DNA of 56,384 nucleotides from contig SVHY01000008.1 in NCBI GenBank assembly GCA_015055545.1, positions 1-56,384 on the forward strand. Direction: 5' to 3'. Shown here in pieces: positions 25,060 to 34,493 of this stretch. This DNA is from Clostridiales bacterium. Lineage in GTDB: Bacteria; Bacillota; Clostridia; Christensenellales; Borkfalkiaceae. The position numbers were made by a program, and so were the translations under genes. The stretch's first letter is position 1, and each line of letters opens with the position of its first letter. Below the pieces are notes generated by a model. It made no database searches. It had not been told where the DNA came from and saw nothing but the letters and a program-made list of their open reading frames with translations.

Positions 25060-27141
25060 TTATTCTTTCTTGCCGCGTTTTTCGACAATTTCCTTGGAAA
25101 TGCTCGAAGGCACTTCGCTGTAATGGTCGAACTGCATGGTGAACTGACCACGACCTTGCGTACGCGAACGGAGTTCCGTTGCATAGCCGAACATTTCGGA
25201 CAAAGGAATTTCCGCGTCGATGATCTTCGCGCCGTTTCTATCGTCCGTACCCAAAATCGTACCGCGACGGCCCGAAACGTTACCCATCAAGTCGCCGAAG
25301 TAGTCTTCGGGCGTAATGATTTGCACTTTCATAATCGGTTCAAGCAGAACGGGGCTTGCTTTTTCCAAACCGTTCTTGAAACCCATCGAACCCGCGATTT
25401 TGAACGCCATTTCGGACGAGTCAACTTCGTGGTAGCTACCGTCGTATACTTCTACCTTGAAGTCTACGATTTCATAGCCAGCCAAGAAACCGTTCTTTGC
25501 CGCTTCTTGAATACCCTTGTCGATTGCGGGGATATATTCCTTAGGAATAGAGCCGCCGACCGTCGTATCTTCAAATGCATAGCCTGCACCCGGTTCTTGA
25601 GGCGTAAGACGGAGTTTACAATGACCGTATTGACCTTTACCACCCGATTGACGCTTGTACATACCTTCACATTCCACTGCTTTTCTGAACGTTTCACGGT
25701 AAGCAACTTGAGGAGCGCCTACGTTCGCTTCGACTTTGAATTCTCTCAAAAGTCTGTCAACGATAATATCAAGGTGCAATTCGCCCATACCTGCGATAAT
25801 CGTTTGACCCGTTTCTTGATCGGTGTACGTCTTAAACGTAGGGTCTTCTTCCGCAAGCTTGATAAGTGCCATCGTCATTTTTTCTTGACCTGCTTTCGTC
25901 TTGGGTTCAAGGGAAAGCTGGATAACGGGTTCAGGGAACACCATTTTTTCAAGAATAATGGGGTGTTTTTCGTCGCAAAGCGTGTCGCCCGTCGTCGTGT
26001 ATTTCAAACCAACGATTGCACAAATATCACCCGAGCAAATTTCGGAGATATCCTTTCTTTCGTTGGAGTGCATTTGCACTAAACGACCAACTCTTTCCTT
26101 CTTTTCTTTCGTGGAGTTATACACGTAAGAACCAGCGGAAAGCACGCCCGAATACGCGCGGAAATACGCGAGCGAACCTACGAACGGGTCGGTTGCGATT
26201 TTGAACGCAAGACCAGAGAACGGTTCGTCGTCCGACGTCTTTCTTTCTTCTTCTTCGCCCGTGTCAGGGTTCGTACCCTTAACGTGGTCTACGTCAAGAG
26301 GGCTGGGAAGGAAGTTGATAACCGCGTCGAGAAGGAATTGAACGCCCTTGTTCTTGTAGGAAGAACCACAAAGCATAGGAATCGCTTCCATTCTCAAACA
26401 ACGGATACGCAAGCCTTTGATAATCTCTTCAGCGGAAAGATCTCCTTCTTCAAAGAATTTTTCCATGAGTTCATCGCAAGCAGACGCCGCTTCTTCAACG
26501 AGTTTTGCTCTGTATTCGTTTGCAAGGTCGATCATGTCTTCGGGAATCGGTTCTTTACGGAAATCCTTACCCAAATCGTCGTAATAAACCTCAGCTTCCA
26601 TGTTGATAAGGTCGATAATACCCTTGAAGGTTTCTTCCTTACCGATGGGAAGTTCGATAGGCACGGGGTTCGCGCCCAATCTTTCACGGATCATCTTTTC
26701 TACGCGGTAATAGTCCGCGCCGTTGATGTCCATTTTGTTAACGTATGCGATACGGGGAACTTTATAGTTATCCGCTTGACGCCATACGGTTTCAGACTGC
26801 GGTTCAACGCCGCCTTTTGCGCAGAACGTAGCAACAGCACCGTCAAGTACGCGGAGCGAACGTTCAACTTCAACGGTGAAGTCAACGTGACCCGGCGTGT
26901 CGATGATGTTGTAGCGGTGTCCTTTCCAAATACACGTGGTAGCCGCAGACGTGATGGTAATACCACGTTCTTGTTCTTGTACCATCCAGTCCATGGTCGC
27001 AGAACCTTCGTGCGTTTCACCGAGTTTGTGCGTTTTACCCGTATAGAAAAGGATACGTTCGGTCGTCGTGGTTTTACCCGCGTCGATGTGCGCCATAATA
27101 CCAAAGTTTCTGGTGTGGAATAAATCGTATTCTCTAGCCAT
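25060..27141 (-). CDS. fusA: Elongation factor G
   Basis: 693 aa. The translocase GTPase. G1 [17 protein letters not shown]2 [15 protein letters not shown]3 DTPGHVDFT and G4 NKMDINGAD are intact; domain IV has [18 protein letters not shown]. Ribosome-binding site AGAGGTAGG before ATG. It starts 12 bp after rpsG. A 9-bp inverted repeat (TTTTTCCGC...GCGGAAAAA) lies about 30 bp beyond its stop but has no T-run. Confidence 0.98.
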   Translation of the reverse strand: MAREYDLFHTRNFGIMAHIDAGKTTTTERILFYTGKTHKLGETHEGSATMDWMVQEQERGITITSAATTCIWKGHRYNIIDTPGHVDFTVEVERSLRVLDGAVATFCAKGGVEPQSETVWRQADNYKVPRIAYVNKMDINGADYYRVEKMIRERLGANPVPIELPIGKEETFKGIIDLINMEAEVYYDDLGKDFRKEPIPEDMIDLANEYRAKLVEEAASACDELMEKFFEEGDLSAEEIIKGLRIRCLRMEAIPMLCGSSYKNKGVQFLLDAVINFLPSPLDVDHVKGTNPDTGEEEERKTSDDEPFSGLAFKIATDPFVGSLAYFRAYSGVLSAGSYVYNSTKEKKERVGRLVQMHSNERKDISEICSGDICAIVGLKYTTTGDTLCDEKHPIILEKMVFPEPVIQLSLEPKTKAGQEKMTMALIKLAEEDPTFKTYTDQETGQTIIAGMGELHLDIIVDRLLREFKVEANVGAPQVAYRETFRKAVECEGMYKRQSGGKGQYGHCKLRLTPQEPGAGYAFEDTTVGGSIPKEYIPAIDKGIQEAAKNGFLAGYEIVDFKVEVYDGSYHEVDSSEMAFKIAGSMGFKNGLEKASPVLLEPIMKVQIITPEDYFGDLMGNVSGRRGTILGTDDRNGAKIIDAEIPLSEMFGYATELRSRTQGRGQFTMQFDHYSEVPSSISKEIVEKRGKKE

Positions 27142-27153
27142 ATCCTACCTCTT

Positions 27154-27624
27154 TTAGAATCTGAAATGCGCGAACGCCTTGTTCGCTTCAGCCATTCTGT
27201 GCGTGTCTTCTTTCTTCTTTACAGAACCACCCGCGTTGTTGTACGCGTCCATAAGTTCTGCAGCCAAACGCGTGGACATTTCTCTTTCACTTCTCTTTCT
27301 CGTGTTGATAACAATCCAACGGATTGCAAGCGTTTGACGTCTTTCGGGTCTGATTTCAATAGGAACTTGATAGTTCGCACCACCTACACGGCGTGCTTTA
27401 ACTTCAACGACGGGCATAACGTTTTCCATCGCTTGTTTGAAAACCTCCATCGGTTCCATGTTGAGCTTTTCACCCATAATTTTAAATGCATCGTAAACGA
27501 TCGTCTGCGCCGTACCCTTTTTACCGTCAAGCATGATTTGATTGATAAGCTTGGTTACGACTTTGCTGTTATACATAGGATCGGGCAGAACGTCTCTTTT
27601 CGGTACGCCACCTCTTCTAGGCAT
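27154..27624 (-). CDS. rpsG: 30S ribosomal protein S7
   Basis: 156 aa, usual length. It binds the 3' major domain of 16S rRNA and nucleates assembly of the head. [20 protein letters not shown] and [14 protein letters not shown] are family-typical. Start has AAAGGAGG 7-8 bp upstream. It is the second gene of the str operon, after an unusually long 246-bp gap following rpsL. Confidence 0.98.
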   Translation of the reverse strand: MPRRGGVPKRDVLPDPMYNSKVVTKLINQIMLDGKKGTAQTIVYDAFKIMGEKLNMEPMEVFKQAMENVMPVVEVKARRVGGANYQVPIEIRPERRQTLAIRWIVINTRKRSEREMSTRLAAELMDAYNNAGGSVKKKEDTHRMAEANKAFAHFRF

Positions 27625-27722
27625 AGTGTTAATCCTCCTTTAAAAATTTTTTGATAAGGGCATTACCCTTCAGTACAGCTATCGCGCTTTCCTTATTATA
27701 GATTTGAAAAGTGCGAATCTTC

Positions 27723-27854
27723 TGCGGCTCTTGCCGCATACTGCCTACTTTTATTCGGGGCTTTTTCGAGCTATATTCCGATTAACAAGTAGGTCTTTTG
27801 CGTTTTGGTTTTAGTCTTAAAACGCAACCGACTTTTGGGGAAGTGAATACTTCC
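27723..27854 (-). promoter_or_regulatory. Structured rpsL-rpsG spacer, candidate S7 control site
   Basis: Three tight inverted repeats occur here: TGCGGC-TCTT-GCCGCA (27723-27738), TTGCGTTTT with a 12-nt loop and AAAACGCAA (27798-27827), and GGAAGT-GAAT-ACTTCC (27839-27854). In E. coli the same intercistronic region binds S7 for feedback. No promoter with both boxes was found; a lone TATAAT is present at about 27698-27703. The function is inference. Confidence 0.35.
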
Positions 27855-27870
27855 GCTTGTTTTCCCTATC

Positions 27871-28242
27871 TTACTTAGGGCGTTTTGCACCGTACTTCGA
27901 GCGGGATTGCTTACGTTTTGCAACACCTGCCGTATCAAGCGCGCCACGAATGATGTGATAACGCACACCGGGCAAGTCCTTGACACGTCCGCCTCTGATC
28001 AGTACCGAGCTGTGTTCTTGAAGGTTGTGACCTTCACCGGGAATGTAAACCGTACCTTCCTGCTTGTTCGTAAGGCGCACACGTGCGATCTTACGCATAG
28101 CGGAGTTAGGCTTCTTAGGAGAAGTCGTGGTTACGGACAAACATACGCCGCGCTTTTGAGGGCATTCGTCCAAAATAGGGCTCTTGGACTTATACGTGAT
28201 ACGTTCTCTACCCTTCTTAATGAGCTGGTTAATTGTAGGCAT
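27871..28242 (-). CDS. rpsL: 30S ribosomal protein S12
   Basis: 123 aa. Decoding-centre protein. [34 protein letters not shown] and [20 protein letters not shown] are typical; the lysines in PKKPNS and GRVKDLPG, whose change gives streptomycin resistance, are wild type. First gene of rpsL-rpsG-fusA-tuf, with AAGGAGG before the ATG. Confidence 0.98.
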   Translation of the reverse strand: MPTINQLIKKGRERITYKSKSPILDECPQKRGVCLSVTTTSPKKPNSAMRKIARVRLTNKQEGTVYIPGEGHNLQEHSSVLIRGGRVKDLPGVRYHIIRGALDTAGVAKRKQSRSKYGAKRPK

Positions 28243-28396
28243 ACTTTTGACCTCCTTGTAAAAATTTGGAATATATTTTCCCTCGAAACTGCCCTTACCG
28301 CAATTTCAAAGAAAGCGAATTTAGGTTGCTGCACAAGCGGAACTTGTCCACCCGCAAATGGGCATAGTACGCCCGTCTATTTTGCACAGCTTTTCT

Positions 28397-28425
28397 ATTT
28401 TACACTTTTATTTCCAGTTTGTCAA
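28397..28425 (-). promoter_or_regulatory. str operon promoter
   Basis: On the minus strand TTGACA (28420-28425), 17 bp and TAAAAT (28397-28402). The predicted leader is about 150 nt. Confidence 0.8.
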
Positions 28426-28562
28426 ACGTTTGAACGCAATTTTTGAAAAAATTTTTTTAACGCAAAAAGCACTTGTTTTTTATCCCTTAAAGCTTTTCCC
28501 TTTCCAACTTACGCCGCGCTTTCGCTTTTATCTTCCGTTTTACACAAACGTTCCACCTACCC

Positions 28563-28644
28563 CGCGCTTCGCTCTGCACCACAGTCATAACCCCACGCCG
28601 ATGCCACGCTTCGCTCTGCACCACAATCATAACCCCACGCCGAT
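28563..28644. repeat. Two tandem copies of a 40-bp unit, 42-bp period
   Basis: Positions 28563-28602 and 28605-28644 match apart from two substitutions (G/A near each start and AGTCATAA versus AATCATAA); both contain GCTTCGCTCTGCACCACA and CATAACCCCACGCCGAT. Confidence 0.9.
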
Positions 28645-28648
28645 ATGT

Positions 28649-28682
28649 TATGAAGATATGTTCATATGTTCATATCTTCATA
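28649..28682. repeat. 12-bp perfect inverted repeat
   Basis: TATGAAGATATG (28649-28660) and CATATCTTCATA (28671-28682) surround a 10-bp loop. It lies directly after the 42-bp duplication. Confidence 0.85.
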
Positions 28683-28714
28683 TGTTTATAATATCTTATC
28701 GTTCTTTTGAATCG

Positions 28715-28853
28715 CTTTATCACGTTGGTTTATCGCGTGGATTTATCGCGTTGCTTTATCGCGTGGGTTTATCGCGTTGCTTTATCGCGTGGATTTATCG
28801 CGTGGGTTTATCGCGTGGGTTTATCGCGTTGGTTTATCGCGATGTCTTATCAT
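28715..28853. repeat. 13-bp tandem repeat array, about ten units
   Basis: Units around TTTATCGCGTGGG recur at exact 13-bp steps (for example 28729 and 28742), with variation limited to the last three bases (TGG, TTG, GTG). The edges are degenerate (TTTATCACG at the left, TTATCATTC at the right). Confidence 0.9.
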
Positions 28854-28916
28854 TCTTTTAGATTGGTTTTTACATAATAAAATTGAATAGATAATAAAAA
28901 ACGGAAATATTTCCGC

Positions 28917-28950
28917 AATTATGCATTAAGCATTTTGCATTATGCATTAA
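28917..28950. repeat. ATTATGCATT-type repeat cluster
   Basis: Overlapping ATTATGCATTAAGCATT and GCATTATGCATTAA. The same motif family recurs at 53940-53949 and 54142-54180. Confidence 0.7.
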
Positions 28951-28951
28951 A

Positions 28952-28976
28952 AAAGAGCGGTTGCCCGCCCTTTACT
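28952..28976 (-). terminator. Terminator of the carbohydrate operon
   Basis: On the minus strand AAAGGGCGG-GCAA-CCGCTCTTTTTT, an 8-9 bp stem with one G-U pair and a T-run, just after the GH32 stop. Confidence 0.85.
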
Positions 28977-28987
28977 GTTATTCTTTT

Positions 28988-30571
28988 TCATTCTCTCGCG
29001 CCGTTATATTCTATAATCTCAACGCGCTCCAATCCAATTTTTCCGTCAGACAGGAATTTTACGTACGGGAAATTACCGTCACACACGGCACGTTCGAAAA
29101 TCGCAAACGAGATTTTTCCACCGTCTAAAAAAACTTCTATTCCCGATTTATCCGCTATAATACGCGCATTGAAACGGTTCTTTTGTAAAGATATTGCAGA
29201 CTTATGCACGCCGTCCACAAAACGTCTGGAAACGAAACTGTAATAAAGCGGCTTACACTCGTTGTTGATAAAATCAAACGAGAGTATGTTGCCGAACAGC
29301 TCTAACCGGAAATTTTGCATTTTTGCGTATTCGCCGCTCAATCGAATTTCTAATGCGCCATTGTGCACGGGAATCGTATGCTCGTCGTTTAACATAATTT
29401 TACGCTTTGTAAGCGTATCGAGTTCGGCTATAGGCGAAGACGAGAGATAATATTCGTCGCCTATCCTTTCTAATTGCAATTCGCAAGGGATTGTAAGTTG
29501 TTGAGAAAAGGTTTTTCCTTTCAATTTTCCCCACATACCCCAAGCGATACGAATCACCCGTCCGTTCGGTGCGTTTGCGAAAATCTGCGATGCGTAAGCG
29601 TCCGTTTTTTCGGACAGTTTTTTCACGCCTTGCGTGGGCGAAAACTTGCCGTCCTTAAATTCGCCAACCAAATAGCAATCGTGCGCCCCGAGCAAAATCC
29701 ATTTCCGTTGCCCGTTTGTAGCCTGTATCGCAAACAAATTGGGACATTCGTTTTCGTTTGCAATTTCTATGCTTTGGATTTGCGTCCACGACAATAAATC
29801 GTCGCTTTTAAAAATCGCGTACGTTTCTCCCGATAAATATAACGCCATAACGTAACAACCGAGCTCTTCACACCATTGCACGTTCGGATCACGATTTTCC
29901 GCTACGAGTTCGGGAAGAATCGGATTCCCTTTATATTTTTGCAAGGTTTGCAAACCGTCCGTCGAATACGCCAAACACTGCGCGAACGGTTTTTGTTCCG
30001 TTGCGTATGTACCTGCGGCGGTATAATAGAAGAGAACCGTTTTTTGCTCGTTCGTTTGCAAACCGAGCAAATTTTTTTCATCGACGATTGCGCAACCCGA
30101 AAATACGCCGCCGTGTTCGTCGGGATATAAGGCGATAGATTTTTCTTGCCAATGCAATAAATCCTTACTGACGGCATGTCCCCAATGCGCGCTGTACCAT
30201 TCGCGCGCGGCGGGATTGTGTTGATAGAACAAGTGCCATTCGCCGTTGAGATATATCAAGCCGTTGGGATCGTTTATCCAGCCGCGTTTGGACGTGAAAT
30301 GGATTTGCGGGCGCAAAGCGTCTTTCTCTTCTGCCGATATTTCGTCCGCTTGACGAATCAAAACCGACATTTGCGGATAAATTTTCAATTCCAATTCCTT
30401 ACCGATAAACCGCGATACTTCGATATACGCGTAGAAATCTGGTGCGGTTTCGTCTAAACGCATATTCAAAACATACACTTCCTCGCCGCCGTCGTAAAAC
30501 GTAACGTTTTTTTGTTTCGCGTTGACATTCGTAGGAAATACTAAATAGTTCTTCTCGATTTTTATCTTCAT
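28988..30571 (-). CDS. Glycoside hydrolase family 32 (beta-fructosidase), cytoplasmic
   Basis: 527 aa with no signal peptide. It should hydrolyse terminal beta-fructosyl bonds (sucrose, fructo-oligosaccharides, inulin- or levan-type chains). The three GH32 catalytic carboxylates are visible: nucleophile D101 in WINDPNG, D228 in RDPN, and acid/base E275 in ECPNLF. FSGCA near 157 is also typical. A beta-rich stretch of about 90 residues precedes the five-bladed propeller, and a beta-sandwich of about 130 residues ends the protein (FDFINNECKPLYYSF; GIEVFLDGGKISF). The lack of a signal means substrates must be imported. Last gene of the operon, 3 bp after the preceding stop. Exo- versus sucrose-6-P specificity cannot be decided. 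Confidence 0.92.
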   Translation of the reverse strand: MKIKIEKNYLVFPTNVNAKQKNVTFYDGGEEVYVLNMRLDETAPDFYAYIEVSRFIGKELELKIYPQMSVLIRQADEISAEEKDALRPQIHFTSKRGWINDPNGLIYLNGEWHLFYQHNPAAREWYSAHWGHAVSKDLLHWQEKSIALYPDEHGGVFSGCAIVDEKNLLGLQTNEQKTVLFYYTAAGTYATEQKPFAQCLAYSTDGLQTLQKYKGNPILPELVAENRDPNVQWCEELGCYVMALYLSGETYAIFKSDDLLSWTQIQSIEIANENECPNLFAIQATNGQRKWILLGAHDCYLVGEFKDGKFSPTQGVKKLSEKTDAYASQIFANAPNGRVIRIAWGMWGKLKGKTFSQQLTIPCELQLERIGDEYYLSSSPIAELDTLTKRKIMLNDEHTIPVHNGALEIRLSGEYAKMQNFRLELFGNILSFDFINNECKPLYYSFVSRRFVDGVHKSAISLQKNRFNARIIADKSGIEVFLDGGKISFAIFERAVCDGNFPYVKFLSDGKIGLERVEIIEYNGARE

Positions 30572-30574
30572 ATT

Positions 30575-32593
30575 TCACTCCTTAATCAGCAAAAACGCGT
30601 TCATCTCTTTTTTAGGCAAAGTCAGTTTACCGTCTTTGCTTGTATAACGTACGTTTTCGATTAAATCTTCGTACGTGCCGTCCTGTTGCACGGAAATCGT
30701 TGCTTCCGTTTCACTTGCGTTATACACGCCAATCGATGCGGAATTGGGATACACGTATACACGCGGACTTTCGCTGTATATAAAACAACCCGCAAGACGT
30801 ACAATCTCGCGTAATAAATCGGACGGTAAATTACACGTGGACACGTATACACTTATACACCCGTCTATTCGTTTATACGCCGCGGCAACCGTTCCGTCTT
30901 GATAATACGCAAGCGGGGTTGCGTGTTCGTCGGCGATACTAAAATACGGACCTTCGACGTTGTATACCGTCGTGTTGCCGTTAAACACAATCCCCCCGTG
31001 CGATAGATTGCTTTCCACGGTTTTTATCCCCGTCCATGCGGAAATATTATCCACGTTGTTTTTTCCGTCCGTCGCGTAATTAGGCGCATACAGCCAAATC
31101 GCCGTTTTGCCCCGTTTTTGCAAACGCGCAGTTATAAGCGTTTTTGCTTCGCTTGGGATATCGTATTGATTGACGAACAAATACGCTTTGTAGTTATCCG
31201 TTTCTGCCAAGCGCATATCCATCATGGAATACACGTGATATCCTACGCCACACTCGGCAAGAACTCTTAAAATATGATCGAGCGCGTGAAGTCCCACGCG
31301 CGAAGTTTTGCGGACACGGTATAAAGAATTACCTTCCGCAAACACGGCTAAATCGCCCACGCTTTGCGTTGGCAGCTTTGAAAGCTTATTTTGTATTTGC
31401 AACATATGCGCAACGGCGTTCATCATGCTGTCGCCACGGAACCAACCGTCGAACATATCAAACCACCAAAGCGCCATTTTGTTCGCGTTGCAAAGCAAAA
31501 AATCGCGGTACATGACGTTGAGCGTTTCCGTTTCGTTTTGATAGGCGTTTTTGCCGCCCGGTATTACCGTCAATTTTTGATTGCCGCCGCCTACGGGTGG
31601 TTCGTTGACTACCCCGGGAGCGACGTGTGTACGGTGATCAAATTCCAAGAAATATAATTTATTATGCGCGTCCAGCGTTTTTTGTGTGGTCATGAACGCG
31701 CTGGGGTCTTGTATCTTTCGATAGGCATACGCCGACGGCGAGGATATCATGTCAATATCGGGACTGCTATACACCTTTTCGTATTCCAAAATCGCATGAT
31801 TATAAAGCGGCCAACCCGCGCACTCGAACAAGTATCCGTAATACACGCCAATCAATTTGTTGTGTTTTACTATGCTTTGCGCTTGCTCTGCGAAATACAA
31901 AATCAAATCCGCTACGATTCCCGAATGGAATTTTCTAAAAACGCGAATATCGTCTTCATCCGCGGATAAAAACGCGTCGCCCGTGCTATCCAAACGGGTT
32001 TTGTCAGGCAATTTCGCATGTTCGTCCCCCGTCCATCTTTGATAAGCTTTTTCCTTAATCGGGTGCGGTGCTTCGTAATCGCTGCCGGAAAACCATTCCG
32101 TCGTCATACCGCCGAGAATAAAGTAGCCGTAAATTCTATCCCCGTATTTCTCTTCGCAATGGGTTATTGCGGCTTTTAAATAATCTGCCGCCTGTTTTTT
32201 CCAAGTTTCGTCGCAAGCAATTTGCGATAAGTGGGTAAACGAATTCGGCACTTCGGGATGTAATTTTAAATACCAATCGCGCGTGTCGATTTGTAGCATT
32301 AACGCAAAATACCCCTCGGGCGCGTTTTCGATAAACATATCCATTTGTCTATCAATCGCCGAAAAATCGTATTCGTTTTCCCCCACCCACGATTCGCCGT
32401 ACAACGAATACGGCACACCGAGCGCGCAAATAATACCACTAGAAAGAACACTAAACAGCCGTACGCCCGCATTGTAAAATTCGGATACGTTTTTCGGGTT
32501 CGCGCGAAACGATTTAAAGGACAACGGATCGTATAACGTTCCGCCTATATCCACTTTTAATACGCCGTTGTATCTCGTAAGCTTTACTCTCAT
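30575..32593 (-). CDS. Clan GH-A-like putative glycoside hydrolase, paralogue 1
   Basis: 672 aa, no signal peptide. I do not recognise the exact family. The architecture recalls GH42 beta-galactosidases: an N-terminal TIM-barrel part and a later Rossmann/glutamine-amidotransferase-like part (YKAYLFVNQYDIPSEAKTLI; GKTAIWLYAPNYAT). Candidate carboxylates are E166 in GGMTTEWFSG and E317 in KLYFLEFDHRTH; LWWFDMFDGWFRGD lies further on. It is clearly paralogous to the gene at 32590-34476: shared LFS near 47, GESW...YDFSAID, and WWFDM. The two overlap by 4 bp, so they are translationally coupled. Substrate unknown; the neighbouring GH32 and transporter suggest oligosaccharides. Confidence 0.6.
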   Translation of the reverse strand: MRVKLTRYNGVLKVDIGGTLYDPLSFKSFRANPKNVSEFYNAGVRLFSVLSSGIICALGVPYSLYGESWVGENEYDFSAIDRQMDMFIENAPEGYFALMLQIDTRDWYLKLHPEVPNSFTHLSQIACDETWKKQAADYLKAAITHCEEKYGDRIYGYFILGGMTTEWFSGSDYEAPHPIKEKAYQRWTGDEHAKLPDKTRLDSTGDAFLSADEDDIRVFRKFHSGIVADLILYFAEQAQSIVKHNKLIGVYYGYLFECAGWPLYNHAILEYEKVYSSPDIDMISSPSAYAYRKIQDPSAFMTTQKTLDAHNKLYFLEFDHRTHVAPGVVNEPPVGGGNQKLTVIPGGKNAYQNETETLNVMYRDFLLCNANKMALWWFDMFDGWFRGDSMMNAVAHMLQIQNKLSKLPTQSVGDLAVFAEGNSLYRVRKTSRVGLHALDHILRVLAECGVGYHVYSMMDMRLAETDNYKAYLFVNQYDIPSEAKTLITARLQKRGKTAIWLYAPNYATDGKNNVDNISAWTGIKTVESNLSHGGIVFNGNTTVYNVEGPYFSIADEHATPLAYYQDGTVAAAYKRIDGCISVYVSTCNLPSDLLREIVRLAGCFIYSESPRVYVYPNSASIGVYNASETEATISVQQDGTYEDLIENVRYTSKDGKLTLPKKEMNAFLLIKE

Positions 32594-34476
32594 CCTTTCG
32601 TTCCCACCATAAAGAGTTTGCTTTGCATTTTTTGCATAGATAACGTTATTTTGTTATCGCGCGTTTCGTACGTTTCGCCCGTGAACGCGTCTTGTAAAAC
32701 GCAGTCCTTGGGCATATGCAGTTCGTACGCGCTATCGTCCGCCGCTGTAATCCCTACGAAATCCGCGTTTGCAACAAGTAGTCCCGTTTTTTCTATATAC
32801 GCGTGCACGCCTGCCGTTCGATAATACGCCCGAAGCTCGTTTTCCGTAAGCGGTTTGTCGATAGCGTGCACGTGGTTTCCACCTATATCAAACGGTTTGC
32901 CCGTCAGTAAAACAGTTCTTCCCGTTTTATCCAACGTAGCAATCGTTTCACGGTCAAAATCCGTAAGCGTAAACGGCGCGACGTAAACCACGCACTTATA
33001 CGCACTTAAATCGTTTGCCGTGCAATCGCCTTTCAAATACAAATCGTAGGGCGAACCCGTATTTCCAAGTGCGAGCATTTGTAAAAAGCACGCCTGTCCA
33101 CCGTAGCGGATATTCATGCCGTACGCCGCTTCTTCGTCAAGCACTACCGCCACTTCCGCAACCGAACGGAAAGACTTGGACAAAGCGGATTGATATATTT
33201 CTTTCGCACGGTGCATAAATTCCAACGTACGAGGCGTATCGTACCAACCGCCCCACATATCGAACCACCAAAAGGCGTTGCCGCTTGTAAGCACTTTTCC
33301 AAACACGCGCGTTAAATCCCAAATAGATTGTTCTTCTGTCTGTGGTCCGAACCATACGGGCAATAACATGCGCTCGTTGTCTTTACCGACTATCGTAGGA
33401 TCGACTTCGCACAAGGCTTTCGTTTTCCACGTCCGCACGTCCGCTTCCATAAACCAAAGCTTGCCTGCCGCCTTGCATGACTGCATCGCGCTGTGATAAA
33501 ACCAATCGTCCGCGCTCTTGCGCCCTGCCGTGTACGTGAACGGCGAAGCGAAAAAATCGATATGCTCGCTATGGAGCAATTTACTCAACGCGCAATGTCC
33601 CGAATTTACGCCAAGTTGACCGATATATCCGTAAAACGTACCGACGAAAATATCACCGTTAAAAATCTCTTTTACGTACGCGCTCAATCTCTCGATCGCC
33701 GTTGCGTACGATTGATTAAAACAACGGTAAAAATCGAGCGTTTGCGCGTGTTTTCGTTCGTCCACGAGCGGGTCTTGATTATACGATTCGCGTTGCGCCA
33801 TGGTTGGGATTTCAACGTCTGAAAAAGCACGCAAAGCCGTGCCCCAAGCTTTGTTGAGAGCCATGACTTTGCCATAGCGGCGTTTACACCAACACGCAAA
33901 CGCCTTTTGTGCGCACACGGAAAAATCGGGTTCTGAACCGTTATCAATCGGGGAAATCCATTCTTCCGTGTTCATCGCCGCAATCTGCCAAGCAATCACG
34001 TTGTTTGCATAAGCGGCGCTTTGTATATGCGCTTTTAATTTGTCGAAAAAGATTTGCACGTCTTGTATCCACTTTTCAGAAAAAGACGATTGCATAAACG
34101 TTTTGCCGTTGCCAAGCTTTACGAGCTCGTCGGGGTTTTCTTCCCGCCACCAACGGGGTGCGTTTACGTTAATTCGCAATAAAAGATATCCAGAAAGGCT
34201 TTCGCCTAACGCTTGTTTTACCGTTTTATCCAGCGGGGAAAAATCAAAAACGTCCCTGCTTTTCCAGATATGTTCTCCAAAAGGTCGTACGCCTGAAATT
34301 TCATTGATCGGCATATCGCCCATATAAATACAGGCGCTGAACAGCTCGTAGCCTATTTTGTGAAATTCATCGTAATTTGCGCGCGCGGGCAGATAGGACA
34401 TATACGCAACGGGCGCAACCGTCTTTCCGTCTACTTCTAAACATAAATTGCCGTTTTTTAATACAACTCTTTTCAT
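32590..34476 (-). CDS. Clan GH-A-like putative glycoside hydrolase, paralogue 2
   Basis: 628 aa, no signal peptide. Same fold pattern as the downstream paralogue: GEHIW...FDFSPLD near 67-83, acid/base candidate E171 or E172 in WQIAAMNTEEW (compare WQxDNE in GH42), nucleophile candidate E344 in KLWFMEADVRTW, and FWWFDMWGGWYD. The second half has a Rossmann-like region (YKCVVYVAPFTLTDFDRETI; GRTVLLTGKPFDIGG), as in the A-like domain B of GH42. Both glutamates are kept in each paralogue, so both could be active retaining enzymes. Family assignment is uncertain; GH42-like or an unclassified GH-A family. Confidence 0.6.
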   Translation of the reverse strand: MKRVVLKNGNLCLEVDGKTVAPVAYMSYLPARANYDEFHKIGYELFSACIYMGDMPINEISGVRPFGEHIWKSRDVFDFSPLDKTVKQALGESLSGYLLLRINVNAPRWWREENPDELVKLGNGKTFMQSSFSEKWIQDVQIFFDKLKAHIQSAAYANNVIAWQIAAMNTEEWISPIDNGSEPDFSVCAQKAFACWCKRRYGKVMALNKAWGTALRAFSDVEIPTMAQRESYNQDPLVDERKHAQTLDFYRCFNQSYATAIERLSAYVKEIFNGDIFVGTFYGYIGQLGVNSGHCALSKLLHSEHIDFFASPFTYTAGRKSADDWFYHSAMQSCKAAGKLWFMEADVRTWKTKALCEVDPTIVGKDNERMLLPVWFGPQTEEQSIWDLTRVFGKVLTSGNAFWWFDMWGGWYDTPRTLEFMHRAKEIYQSALSKSFRSVAEVAVVLDEEAAYGMNIRYGGQACFLQMLALGNTGSPYDLYLKGDCTANDLSAYKCVVYVAPFTLTDFDRETIATLDKTGRTVLLTGKPFDIGGNHVHAIDKPLTENELRAYYRTAGVHAYIEKTGLLVANADFVGITAADDSAYELHMPKDCVLQDAFTGETYETRDNKITLSMQKMQSKLFMVGTKG

Positions 34477-34493
34477 GACGCGCCTTTGATATT

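Larger units (their letters stand above)
28443..28987. other. Gene-free stretch rich in repeats
   Basis: 545 bp between the str promoter and the end of the GH32 gene. It holds a 42-bp duplication, a 12-bp inverted repeat, about ten copies of a 13-bp unit, an ATTATGCATT cluster and a terminator (listed separately). The only open frame (plus strand, to 28861) is produced by the repeats, has no ribosome-binding site and is not accepted as a gene. Confidence 0.8.

Noticed and set aside
25018-25060. Terminator between fusA and tuf
   Set aside because: The 9-bp hairpin TTTTTCCGC...GCGGAAAAA has no T-run after it on the minus strand.
28715-28853. CRISPR array
   Set aside because: Units are 13 bp with no unique spacers and no cas genes nearby.
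28358-28861. 167-aa plus-strand frame spanning the 13-bp repeats
   Set aside because: The frame is open because a 13-bp repeat keeps a 39-bp amino acid period; no ribosome-binding site, no promoter, and it begins inside the str leader.
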